Of a DNA stretch of 5,020 bases, positions 1-5,020 are shown one piece after another. Source of the DNA: Chloroflexota bacterium (GTDB taxonomy: Bacteria > Chloroflexota > Limnocylindria > Limnocylindrales > CSP1-4); the NCBI GenBank assembly GCA_021789355.1, contig JAJYJR010000482.1, positions 1 to 5,020 of the forward strand, read 5' to 3'. The notes under the pieces are model-generated. The model made no database searches. It was not told the origin of the DNA and saw only the letters and a program-made list of their open reading frames with translations. The stretch's first letter is position 1. Every line of letters starts with the position of its first letter. The translations under genes and the position numbers were made by a program.

Positions 1-450
1 ATCGGCCCCGGTGCCGACCCCATCTCGACCGACGAGGCAACGGCCGCCGTCATGGCCGATGCCGACCTGGTGGTGGCCGGCGCCCCGGTGCTCGGATTCC
101 GGCTGCCGACGGAGGCCATGCGGCAGAGCGTTCTGAGCAGCGAACGTGACGCGCCTGTTCCCCCCGACCTCTCCCATCCGTCGATGCGCACGTGGCTCCA
201 GGCAATCGCACCGGGTCACGGAAGGTACGCCGCGTTCGAGACGCGGATCTGGTGGTCGCCCGGCGGCTCGGTCGGCGCCATCGCCAGCGAGCTCGAACGC
301 GCCGGGTATGTGGCGGTGGCGAGCCCGCGCAAGTTCGTGGTCAGGGGCAAGTACGGCCCGCTGCGGGAGGGCGAGCTCGAGCGCGCGAGGCAGTGGGGTG
401 CCGAGCTCGCCCGGGCGATGCAGACGGAACCGGCCGGCGTCACCGGGTGA
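1..450 (+). CDS. Flavodoxin-family protein (5' end outside window)
   Basis: The frame is open from base 1 to a TGA at 448-450, giving 149 visible residues. An internal ATG at 52 is not the likely start, because coding sequence continues upstream of it. Visible residues 22-29 (DLVVAGAP) fit the third beta strand of a flavodoxin fold. They run into an FMN-contacting loop (APVLGFRLPT, 28-37) where relatives usually carry GGPTHAFGMS-like sequence. Then come a Trp (65), the strand AAFETR (77-82), a Gly-rich loop (GGSVGAIA, 88-95), a helix, and the C-terminal pattern GPLREGELERARQWGAELA (119-137), typical of small stand-alone actinobacterial/Chloroflexota flavodoxins. Roughly the first 40-50 residues, including the phosphate-binding loop, should lie to the left. 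Such proteins bind FMN non-covalently in the cytoplasm. The electron partner or regulatory role cannot be told here. The visible loop departs from the usual family sequence, so FMN binding is inferred. Confidence 0.8.
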   Translation: MGPGADPISTDEATAAVMADADLVVAGAPVLGFRLPTEAMRQSVLSSERDAPVPPDLSHPSMRTWLQAIAPGHGRYAAFETRIWWSPGGSVGAIASELERAGYVAVASPRKFVVRGKYGPLREGELERARQWGAELARAMQTEPAGVTG

Positions 451-937
451 CCCGGGGCACCGTCGTGGTCAGCCGCACGAGACGGTCCACGCGCCGACTA
501 CCCCTGGCTCCGACAGAGGGTCCAGACTCACCCGTCGCGTGACGGCCTGGCAGCCGCCGAAGGCGCCCGTCGGCGTGGGACCGACGGCGACGCACACGTC
601 ACGTTCACCGAGCCATAGCGGCGCTCGTGGTTCGTCTCCTGTGGGTGCTGACGCGGCGCGACACTGCGCGTGATCGGCGGATCCGGCGTCGCGGACCGAC
701 CGCTCATCGCGGACGGCGGCTCCATCGACACGCTCGAATACCGGCGGGACACATGGGCTGTTCGCGGCATCTGGGAAGTAGGGACTGTCCTGGAGCGGAT
801 GGCGCGATGACATCGACCGCCGGGTTGAGGGAACCCCGGGCGCCGGCCGCCGTTCGGCGGCGCCAGTGGAGCCGGAGAGGTTGCGCGGCCCGCCAGTTCG
901 GGGACCCTGCCGGTGACTCCACACGGTGGACCTGCGC
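451..937. other. About 490 bp without a credible gene
   Basis: This stretch separates the flavodoxin-family gene from the next + strand gene. The open frames crossing it give Arg/Pro/Ser-rich translations with no sustained third-position bias, so none is called. Small inverted repeats are visible: CCGTC-GCGT-GACGG (532-545), CGCCGA/TCGGCG with a 9-nt loop (555-575), and a GC-rich pair GGCGCC/GGCGCC (839-864) enclosing CCGCC-GTTC-GGCGG. None is followed by a T-tract, so they are not called as terminators, although one of the first two could end the flavodoxin transcript. I see no convincing -35/-10 pair for the downstream operon. The stretch could also hide a decayed gene. Confidence 0.6.
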
Positions 938-943
938 GAGGGG
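938..943 (+). promoter_or_regulatory. Ribosome binding site of the 262-residue membrane protein
   Basis: GAGGGG lies 6 nt before the ATG at 950 and 3 nt before the adjacent in-frame ATG at 947. The spacing favours 950. An in-frame GTG at 926 has no comparable site. Confidence 0.55.
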
Positions 944-949
944 CACATG

Positions 950-1738
950 ATGTCGACGCGGTCTGCCGGGGCACCAGCGCATGCCCGGCGCCGGATCGTC
1001 GCGCTGCTCGAGGGCATCGGCGACCTCCTCGACGGGTGGTTCGGGCCGCTCAGATCGTTTCCGCCGTTCTGGAGTGATCCGGTCCTCGCGCTGCAGGAGG
1101 CCGCGGCCGTCCTCGTGCTCCTCGTGGCGATCCCGATCTGGCTGGTGCTGAACTGGCCGCGGTGGCTGGAGGCGGGCATGGAGCCACTCCGTGTGCTGGG
1201 CCTCATCGTCCTCGTCGCGTACCTCGTCGACCGTCGCCCGCCGTCCGCCCCAGCGCGCCGTCGCCCCATCGTCGTCACCGTGGCAGCGGTAGTCCTCGCC
1301 AGCAGCGGGCTCCTCAGCGCCTGGTACGGCGGCCTGACGCCGTTCCCGCCCTTCACGAGCCGCCCCGTCCCGGTGCTCTGGGACATCGTCGGCGCGCTGC
1401 TGCTCCTCGCCGCCGTGGGAATCTGGCGGCTGCGGGACTGGGCACGCTGGCTCGGCGTCGGGCTCCAGGCGGTCACCCTGGCCTATCCCCTGTTCCTGCT
1501 CGCGTACGGGATGGCGCATGGCCGCGTCGGCACGAGCGGCCTGTTTCTGGGGCTGGTCGACGCGCCGATTACCACGGCGAGTGCTGCGGCCGTCCTCTGG
1601 GCGCTCCTCCGGCGCTGGCCCCCGCCGGTGACCGCACGCCCTGACGACGCGGCAGCCAGCGACCCCGGCATCATCCCGAGCTGTTCGCCCGTGGGGAAGC
1701 GCCGTCGAGGATGGCAGGTACGGAGCAGGCGGCGATGA
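950..1738 (+). CDS. Multi-pass membrane protein made of two tandem copies of a 56-residue module
   Basis: This is a 262-residue protein of unknown function that I cannot assign to a named family. Hydrophobic segments lie near residues 45-67, 78-94, 105-122, 141-159, 170-188 and 197-221. Arg-rich stretches (13-15, 95-105, 221-222) probably mark cytoplasmic loops. Residues 25-80 and 120-175 align without gaps, with 24 of 56 positions identical. The shared pattern is W-[FY]-G-x-L-x-x-FPPF-x-S-x-PV, a membrane segment, then IWxLxxWxRWLxxG. The FPPF turn and the W-x-RWL motif at the helix end are the most conserved points. The tail after about 222 is polar and ends in a basic run. The ATG at 950 was chosen for its spacing from GAGGGG; 947 is possible, and a GTG at 926 would add eight residues. 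The stop overlaps the start of the next gene as ATGA, so the two are probably translated together. The hydrophilic - strand frame opposite it is a shadow. Confidence 0.75.
   Translation: MSTRSAGAPAHARRRIVALLEGIGDLLDGWFGPLRSFPPFWSDPVLALQEAAAVLVLLVAIPIWLVLNWPRWLEAGMEPLRVLGLIVLVAYLVDRRPPSAPARRRPIVVTVAAVVLASSGLLSAWYGGLTPFPPFTSRPVPVLWDIVGALLLLAAVGIWRLRDWARWLGVGLQAVTLAYPLFLLAYGMAHGRVGTSGLFLGLVDAPITTASAAAVLWALLRRWPPPVTARPDDAAASDPGIIPSCSPVGKRRRGWQVRSRRR
1722..1725 (+). promoter_or_regulatory. Ribosome binding site deciding the start of the 108-residue gene
   Basis: GGAG ends 9 nt before the ATG at 1735, which overlaps the preceding stop as ATGA. The in-frame ATG at 1711 has GAGG directly against it with no spacer, so 1735 is preferred. 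Confidence 0.5.
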
Positions 1739-2061
1739 GGACACGGCGTGCACGTCTCTGGCGGGCACTCGGGTGGGGTCCCCTGCTCCTCTTGCTGCTA
1801 TTACTCCTCCCTTGGACGTTCTCGGGATCCAGCATGGCGCCCACCAGCATGCCCCCGGAGTCGCCCGCGGAGCCGCCCGGAGCCGCGGCGGTTTCGCCGG
1901 CCCCGACACCGACATCTGGCCTCGGAACGATGGTGTCCACTGTCGAGGCACAGGTGTCGGCCTTGCGCGAACTGGCGCCGCTGGGTGATGTGCCGACCGA
2001 GATCGTCGCGCCGGCATCGTTCCGGGCGGCGTCGCTGCAGATCGCAACGGGGGCCCAGTGA
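1735..2061 (+). CDS. Small protein with one N-terminal membrane segment or signal peptide; possibly the front part of a broken gene
   Basis: The product is 108 residues and of unknown function. The N-terminus is basic (MRTRRARLWR), followed by a hydrophobic core with nine consecutive Leu (17-25) ending in PWTFSGSS. This suits a signal peptide or signal anchor. Residues 36-62 are a Pro/Ala/Ser/Thr linker of the kind seen just outside the membrane. Residues 65-108 form a short, probably helical part (VSTVEAQVSALRELAPLG) followed by DVPTEIV. A helix followed by a 'VPxEIV' stretch recalls the beginning of some secreted proteins in these phyla, but that is recollection, not a domain hit. The gene is coupled to its upstream neighbour by a 4-nt ATGA overlap. 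The oddity is the end: after the TGA at 2059-2061 the same frame continues with strong third-position G/C and protein-like sequence (ARDLLDAEQGF). The stop may therefore be premature and the gene a remnant. Confidence 0.6.
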   Translation: MRTRRARLWRALGWGPLLLLLLLLLPWTFSGSSMAPTSMPPESPAEPPGAAAVSPAPTPTSGLGTMVSTVEAQVSALRELAPLGDVPTEIVAPASFRAASLQIATGAQ

Positions 2062-2121
2062 GCGCGCGACCTCCTCGACGCCGAGCAGGGCTTCTCGTCG
2101 CAGGCGTCTCGAGGGCGCTTG
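2062..2121 (+). pseudogene. Possible in-frame continuation of the 108-residue gene past its TGA
   Basis: Fifteen consecutive codons after the TGA (2062-2106) all end in G or C and read ARDLLDAEQGFSSQA, continuing the style of the preceding CDS. The bias weakens after that. A shift of frame near 2090 gives LLVAGVSRALEAAAHAG, which is also protein-like, so a frameshift in addition to the stop is possible. It has no start codon or ribosome binding site of its own. This is an inference from codon pattern only; untranslated sequence of high GC could look similar by chance. Confidence 0.25.
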
Positions 2122-2349
2122 AGGCAGCTGCGCACGCCGGACGCCGAAATGCCAAGGAGCGCGCCCGGCGCGGGGACCACCGGGACCGCAACGAACGGGC
2201 ATGATGTACCGGCGAGCACGCCAGCTGCCCGGGCAAGATGTCGGGGCCCCGATGACCCGGGAATCGAGGGTGGGTTCGCCCCCCTTGTCAAGCCCCGGAC
2301 TCGGCCGAAACTGCCGGATCCGCTCCGAACTGCGGTGGAACGGAGGGAT

Positions 2350-2425
2350 TGGAGCGGGAGACGGGATTCGAACCCGCGACATCTTGCTTGGGAAGCAAGC
2401 ACTCTGCCAACTGAGTTACTCCCGC
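2350..2425 (-). tRNA. tRNA-Gly, anticodon CCC
   Basis: Read on the - strand, the 76 nt fold as a full cloverleaf. The acceptor stem is GCGGGAG/CTCCCGC, the D stem ACTC/GAGT with loop AGTTGGCA, and the anticodon stem CTTGC/GCAAG with loop TTCCCAA (anticodon CCC, reading GGG glycine codons). The variable loop is ATGTC, and the T arm is GCGGG-TTCGAAT-CCCGT with one G-U pair. The discriminator base is U, and the 3' CCA is encoded (2350-2352). All arms have canonical length. The GGG codon is common in such a GC-rich genome. The gene stands alone on its strand between + strand protein genes. Confidence 0.97.
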
Positions 2426-2441
2426 TCGCAGAGCAGCGCGG

Positions 2442-2470
2442 ATTCTAGCCGCGGGCCGGCGCATGCGCAA
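2442..2470 (-). promoter_or_regulatory. Probable promoter of tRNA-Gly
   Basis: On the - strand, a -10 box TAGAAT (2442-2447, five of six consensus bases) lies 17 nt after TTGCGC (2465-2470, matching the TTG of a -35 box). The -10 box ends 16 nt before the tRNA 5' end, giving a leader of about 10 nt. The bases just after the -10 box (CCGCGC) form a GC-rich discriminator, as found in stringently controlled stable-RNA promoters. A short inverted repeat CGCGG/CCGCG (2437-2441 and 2449-2453) brackets the -10 box, and the palindrome GCGCATGCGC (2459-2468) covers part of the spacer and -35. Confidence 0.6.
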
Positions 2471-2473
2471 CGA

Positions 2474-2519
2474 CGATGGGCAGGCTCCCGGCCCTCGGGG
2501 GCCGGTTGCCTGCCCATCG
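2474..2519. repeat. Long near-perfect inverted repeat (hairpin)
   Basis: The arms 2474-2485 and 2508-2519 (CGATGGGCAGGC / GCCTGCCCATCG) pair perfectly over 12 bp. A 2x2 mismatch (TC/TT) follows, then a second perfect 7-bp stem CCGGCCC/GGGCCGG (2488-2494 and 2499-2505) closed by a 4-nt loop, TCGG. The hairpin stands just upstream of the tRNA promoter and about 115 bp upstream of the start of the five-pass membrane protein gene. Neither side has a T-tract, and no gene ends here, so an ordinary terminator role is not clear. A second small inverted repeat, GAGCCG-AA-CGGCTC (2519-2532), abuts it. Confidence 0.75.
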
Positions 2520-2618
2520 AGCCGAACGGCTCTGGCATTCGATGCTCGCGCGGTCACGATCGAGTGTGGACGAGGGCCATGGCCCGCGTCACCGCCACCC
2601 CCGCGAGCCCCGCGGTTC

Positions 2619-2624
2619 GGAGGA
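2619..2624 (+). promoter_or_regulatory. Ribosome binding site deciding the start at 2635
   Basis: GGAGGA lies 10 nt before the ATG at 2635. This places the start directly before the first membrane segment and argues against the ATG at 2476, which would begin inside the hairpin and add 53 Arg/Pro/His-rich residues. Confidence 0.75.
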
Positions 2625-2634
2625 CCCGGACGAG

Positions 2635-3774
2635 ATGGGCAGACGCCTTCTGACCGTCCTCGGGACGATCGCCGCCATCGGACTGATCGGCGGGGTGCTG
2701 CTGGCCGCTCTCGGGGTCCTGACCGCCGTCCAGGTGAGGGGCGGCAGCGTCCTCGGTTGGGTGACCGCTCTGAGCGTCATCACCGGGGAGCTCCTGCTCG
2801 CGGCCGTGGTGATCGTGCTCGCAGCCCTGCTGCTGCGCGCGGTCTCGGTCCTGAGCGCGCCACGGTCCACGCGCGCACCCGCAAGCCTCGCGAGACGCGT
2901 GGTCACCGGCGTGGCGGCTGCGGCGGTGCTGTCGAGCTGGAGTGCGCCGGCCGCGCTGACCCTGGGCGCGCAATCGCCTCAGTCCCTTGACGTGACCTTC
3001 TCGATGCTGGGCGTCGGCATCGGCGTCGTCGCGGCCGCCACCGCCTTCGCGGCGCGCGACCTCCTGGTCCGTCCCCTCGGGGTCGTGATGCTCCTGCTCT
3101 CCCTCCTCTCGGTGGGCCTGCCCCTCTGGGTGAGCAGCAGCATCGCCGAGTCCCAGGGACGCCAGGCGGCCTATGCCGCGGCACAGGCCCACTTCGAGGA
3201 GCGCTTCGCCGAGGTCCTCCAGGGCCCGACGATCGAGGAGGTGGCTGCCGGCGTCGGCGATGTGGGCGGCTGGCGCCTCATGGGCGGCGGCGTCTCGCCG
3301 ATGCAGCGCGGGACCAACAGGCTGGACCGGCAGGAGACCCTCACCGACCTTGGCGGCTCCCGGGTGCGGTTCGCGCTCGTCGCCCAGTGCACCGCCGACT
3401 TCGATCGGGGGCAGCTCGTGGGCGCCACGACCGTCTTCGGCCGTCGGCAGGCCAACGGCGATCCGCTGGACAGCTGGTCGCTGGAGTCTCCGGTCATGCC
3501 GTGCGACGGGCGATTGCACGTGGACGTGTCCGAGGCGGTCGGTCTGCCGGCCTGGGACGCCGCCACGCTCGCCGGCGTCGGGCGGGACTGGGTTCTCGTC
3601 ATGGCCTACGTGGTGGTCGGGGCCGGCGGGCCGGTCCCGAGCGGGCTGGCCGGGTCGATGTTCGGGAACTCCGGCGAGCGCTGGCTGGTCTTCGTGGCGC
3701 CGGAGCCGACGCCGCCCGTCGAGCCGCTCCTCGCGGCGGTGGGCGCCCATCTCGCGCCGCTCCGCCCCCGGTGA
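2635..3774 (+). CDS. Five-pass membrane protein with a C-terminal domain probably outside the cytoplasm, function unknown
   Basis: The product is 379 residues; I do not recognise the family. Hydrophobic segments lie near 5-33, 39-69, 87-110, 118-140 and 146-166. Positive residues sit at the N-terminus (GRR), between segments 2 and 3 (77-88, PRSTRAPASLAR) and between 4 and 5 (RDLLVR). By the positive-inside rule this gives N-terminus in and C-terminus out. The remaining 213 residues (167-379) begin with a probable amphipathic helix (SSSIAESQGRQAAYAAAQAHFEER in part). They then turn into a strand-rich globular region with two Cys (252 in VAQCTADF, 290 in VMPCDG), which could form a disulfide if exported. 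The end is Pro-rich (APEPTPPVEP) followed by a short helix. The start at 2635 is set by GGAGGA. It appears monocistronic and converges on the - strand pair, with only 36 bp between the two stop codons and no clear terminator between them. Confidence 0.75.
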   Translation: MGRRLLTVLGTIAAIGLIGGVLLAALGVLTAVQVRGGSVLGWVTALSVITGELLLAAVVIVLAALLLRAVSVLSAPRSTRAPASLARRVVTGVAAAAVLSSWSAPAALTLGAQSPQSLDVTFSMLGVGIGVVAAATAFAARDLLVRPLGVVMLLLSLLSVGLPLWVSSSIAESQGRQAAYAAAQAHFEERFAEVLQGPTIEEVAAGVGDVGGWRLMGGGVSPMQRGTNRLDRQETLTDLGGSRVRFALVAQCTADFDRGQLVGATTVFGRRQANGDPLDSWSLESPVMPCDGRLHVDVSEAVGLPAWDAATLAGVGRDWVLVMAYVVVGAGGPVPSGLAGSMFGNSGERWLVFVAPEPTPPVEPLLAAVGAHLAPLRPR

Positions 3775-3810
3775 GGGGCTGCTGACACACGGCCACCGCG
3801 GAGGGAGGCC

Positions 3811-4926
3811 TCAGGCGAGGCGGCCAGCCTCCAACCCGGGGTGAGTCTCCGCGCTTCCAGCGCCCGGAAGCGACGTGTTCGGCAGCACGCCCGGAGGGGG
3901 CTGGAGTTCGCTCGAGGTGGTGAAGGGTGCGAGGAGGGCCTGGAAGGCAAGGATGACACCCCCGAACACGGCCAGCAGCAGGATGGTCACGAGGCCGTAC
4001 GCGACGGTCCGGCTGACGAGCCGGTCGATCTCGTACAGCCGGTAGCGCAGGACGGCGATGCCGATCGCGACTGGAAGGAGGCCAAGACTGCTGATCGCGA
4101 TCAACCACGCGAGGATGTCGATCGTCGTGAGCGGGGGCGCCGTGGCGCTGGCACCGCCGCCTGCGACAGCGATGGCCACGATCGCGATGGTCCCGACATA
4201 GGCGAACCATTTGAGCTGGGCTCGCTCGATTCCCGCCGAGCGCCGGTAGCGCACGGCCAGCGAGGCCACCGCCAGGACGAGGAGGAGCAGGCCGACGGGC
4301 GGGCTCGGCACTGCTTCCAGGATGTCTCCTACGGACCCGCGCAGGGCAAGCGGGTTCGCCACGCCGAGCGGATAAGCGCCTGGCTTGAACGGGCTGAAAG
4401 CGGCCGCGACACACCAGGCAGCCACGAAGACGATCCCCGCCATCGCCACCAGCCACCAGCGTGCCGAGGCCAGGCGGCCCGTCGGGTAGAACAAGGGCAG
4501 GAAGATCGGGACAACGAACAGCGCGAGCGGCCCGGTCCACGTGTTGAGCCAGGCGAACCACACGGCCCCGGGAACGCTGCCCGGAGCCTCAGAGAGCCCA
4601 CGATCGGCCAACGCCTGCGTGATCACAGTGATCGCAATGGCCATGCCGCCAAGCCACAGCAGCCACCCCACGAGGTTGCGCGGCAGGCGGGTGATCAGGA
4701 CCCCGCCGACGACCAGATACGGGATGGCGGCCAGGGGCAGGACCACGTTCGTGGTACTGATGTCGCCACTGGTCACAATACGGACGGTCGTCCCCGCCAC
4801 CAGCACGAGCACCAGCAGTGCGCTCGGCAGCCAGACCAGGGCGGCGCCCGCGCTGGGCATATCGCGGCGGCGCGTGCGAGGCGGTCGTGGTGCGGCGGGC
4901 AGCGTGTCCAATGGGGGAATCGTCAT
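3811..4926 (-). CDS. Multi-pass membrane protein resembling the N-terminal sensor half of membrane histidine kinases, without a kinase part
   Basis: The product is 371 residues with eight or nine hydrophobic segments (about 29-47, 62-79, 86-105, 125-148, 157-177, 210-225, 240-257, 268-293, 307-334). Marks of the group are PRNLVGWLL (82-90), a loop before PLFYPTGRL (143-151), ANPL (190-193), RYRRSAGIERAQLKWFAY (226-243) and PVAIGIAVLRYRLYEIDRLV (285-304), followed by SRTVAYGL. In Chloroflexota and Actinomycetota I know this arrangement as the membrane half of sensor kinases and of kinase-less relatives. The ligand is unknown. No His-box or ATPase domain follows: after TTSSE (336-340) the sequence becomes Pro/Gly-rich and stops, where full-length relatives continue with a cytoplasmic tail. 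The start at 4926 is chosen because it overlaps the upstream stop as ATGA; a GTG at 4938 would add four residues. The N-terminal 25 residues are Pro/Arg-rich and cytoplasmic. Confidence 0.75.
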   Translation of the reverse strand: MTIPPLDTLPAAPRPPRTRRRDMPSAGAALVWLPSALLVLVLVAGTTVRIVTSGDISTTNVVLPLAAIPYLVVGGVLITRLPRNLVGWLLWLGGMAIAITVITQALADRGLSEAPGSVPGAVWFAWLNTWTGPLALFVVPIFLPLFYPTGRLASARWWLVAMAGIVFVAAWCVAAAFSPFKPGAYPLGVANPLALRGSVGDILEAVPSPPVGLLLLVLAVASLAVRYRRSAGIERAQLKWFAYVGTIAIVAIAVAGGGASATAPPLTTIDILAWLIAISSLGLLPVAIGIAVLRYRLYEIDRLVSRTVAYGLVTILLLAVFGGVILAFQALLAPFTTSSELQPPPGVLPNTSLPGAGSAETHPGLEAGRLA

Positions 4927-5020
4927 CGCCGTACCCACAGGCTCACCGTGGCGGGCTCGAATGCGCCCTCCACGGTGGCCAGGATGTCGGCCCGCACGAC
5001 GTCGGGGTCGACCTCGTCGC
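4923..5020 (-). CDS. C-terminal end of a gene entering from the right, probably a full-length paralogue of its downstream neighbour
   Basis: Only the last 31 codons and the TGA (4923-4925) are in the window. The readable frame gives DEVDPDVVRADILATVEGAF, then EPATVSLWVRR. Every codon but the final CGA before the stop and two others ends in G or C. The tail 'RDEVD-L-D ... V...PA-VSLW-R' is, from memory, the C-terminal signature of membrane proteins of the same kind as the next gene. There it follows the LRYRLYEIDRL region and a short cytoplasmic linker. The stop overlaps the next start as ATGA, indicating co-translation. The frame is reliable; the family assignment rests on a short stretch. 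Confidence 0.6.
   Translation of the reverse strand, partial: DEVDPDVVRADILATVEGAFEPATVSLWVRR

Noticed and set aside
627..950. 107-codon + strand frame in the gap before 950
   Set aside because: It has Arg-rich composition, no third-position bias and no ribosome binding site, so it is not supported as a gene.
469..1476. 335-codon open frame on the - strand
   Set aside because: It overlaps the duplicated membrane-protein gene antisense, has Ser/Arg/Pro-rich composition, and shows no motif. The + strand gene has clear membrane segments and an internal repeat.
2059..2061. TGA read as selenocysteine
   Set aside because: The context is not a recognisable selenoprotein active site, and no convincing downstream SECIS-like stem was seen. 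A plain stop or decay is simpler.
704..2236. 510-codon open frame on the - strand
   Set aside because: It is very rich in Arg, Glu, Asp, Pro and His and lies antisense to the two membrane-protein genes. Hydrophobic codons read backwards give such hydrophilic low-complexity sequence. It has no domain or ribosome binding site.
2286..2291. Perfect TTGACA on the - strand
   Set aside because: At 17-nt spacing the would-be -10 box is CTCGAT, a poor match, and no - strand gene follows it.
2350..2425. tRNA-Gly as an integration (att) site
   Set aside because: No integrase gene, no second copy of the tRNA 3' end and no mobile-element gene are visible in the window.
2119..2448. Open + strand frame containing GRRDSNPRHLAWEAS...LPTELLPL
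   Set aside because: This is the well-known false protein produced by translating the antisense strand of a tRNA gene; the segment lies exactly over the tRNA-Gly.
2288..2557. Open - strand frame containing GVTQLAECLLPKQDVAGSNP
   Set aside because: This is the sense-strand counterpart of the same artefact: a translation through tRNA-Gly, often deposited as a hypothetical protein.
2476..2634. N-terminal extension of the 379-residue protein to the ATG at 2476
   Set aside because: That start would lie inside the hairpin, the added 53 residues are Arg/Pro/His-rich, and GGAGGA clearly marks the ATG at 2635.
2554..3750. 398-codon open frame on the - strand opposite the five-pass membrane protein
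   Set aside because: It is the hydrophilic shadow of a membrane-protein gene; the + strand frame has a good ribosome binding site and consistent topology.
3775..3832. GCCTC-AGGC-GAGGC hairpin (3808-3821) as a shared terminator of the convergent genes
   Set aside because: The stem is only 5 bp, there is no T-tract on either strand, and it overlaps the end of the - strand gene. The evidence is too weak to call.
3599..4561. 320-codon open - strand frame within the sensor-like gene
   Set aside because: It is a shifted frame of the real - strand gene, Arg/Pro/Gly/His-rich, with none of the family motifs.

Overview
The window is GC-rich bacterial DNA with strong third-codon-position G/C bias and Shine-Dalgarno-type starts. 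The protein styles (an actinobacterial/Chloroflexota-type small flavodoxin, and a long multi-pass sensor-like membrane protein with the LRYRLYEIDRLVSRT-type motif) suggest a high-GC Chloroflexota or Actinomycetota genome. The sequence alone does not decide between them. No mobile element, CRISPR array, rRNA or phage gene is visible.

Layout from left to right: (1) the 3' part of a flavodoxin-family gene, + strand, 1-450. (2) About 500 bp with no credible gene, holding only a few small GC-rich inverted repeats. (3) A two-gene + strand operon. The first gene is a 262-residue membrane protein built from two copies of a 56-residue module (950-1738). Its stop overlaps, as ATGA, the start of a 108-residue protein with one N-terminal membrane segment (1735-2061). 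The reading frame stays open and coding-like for a while after that TGA, so the second gene may be a shortened or decayed version of a longer one. (4) A tRNA-Gly(CCC) gene on the - strand with encoded CCA (2350-2425) and a recognisable promoter. Beyond that promoter is a long, nearly perfect hairpin (2474-2519). (5) A + strand gene for a five-pass membrane protein with a C-terminal domain probably outside the cytoplasm (2635-3774). (6) Convergent with it, a - strand pair. A multi-pass membrane protein of the type found as the N-terminal half of some sensor kinases (3811-4926) overlaps by ATGA the end of another gene that runs off the right edge (4923-5020). The visible tail of that gene looks like the C-terminus of a full-length relative of its neighbour, so this is probably a tandem paralogue pair.

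Four of the six protein genes encode or begin with membrane segments, and two pairs are translationally coupled. No metabolic pathway links the genes. The window looks like ordinary chromosome carrying several poorly characterised membrane proteins. The points most worth checking are the internal duplication in the 262-residue protein, the truncated member of the sensor-like pair, the open frame past the TGA at 2059-2061, and the unassigned 46-nt hairpin.
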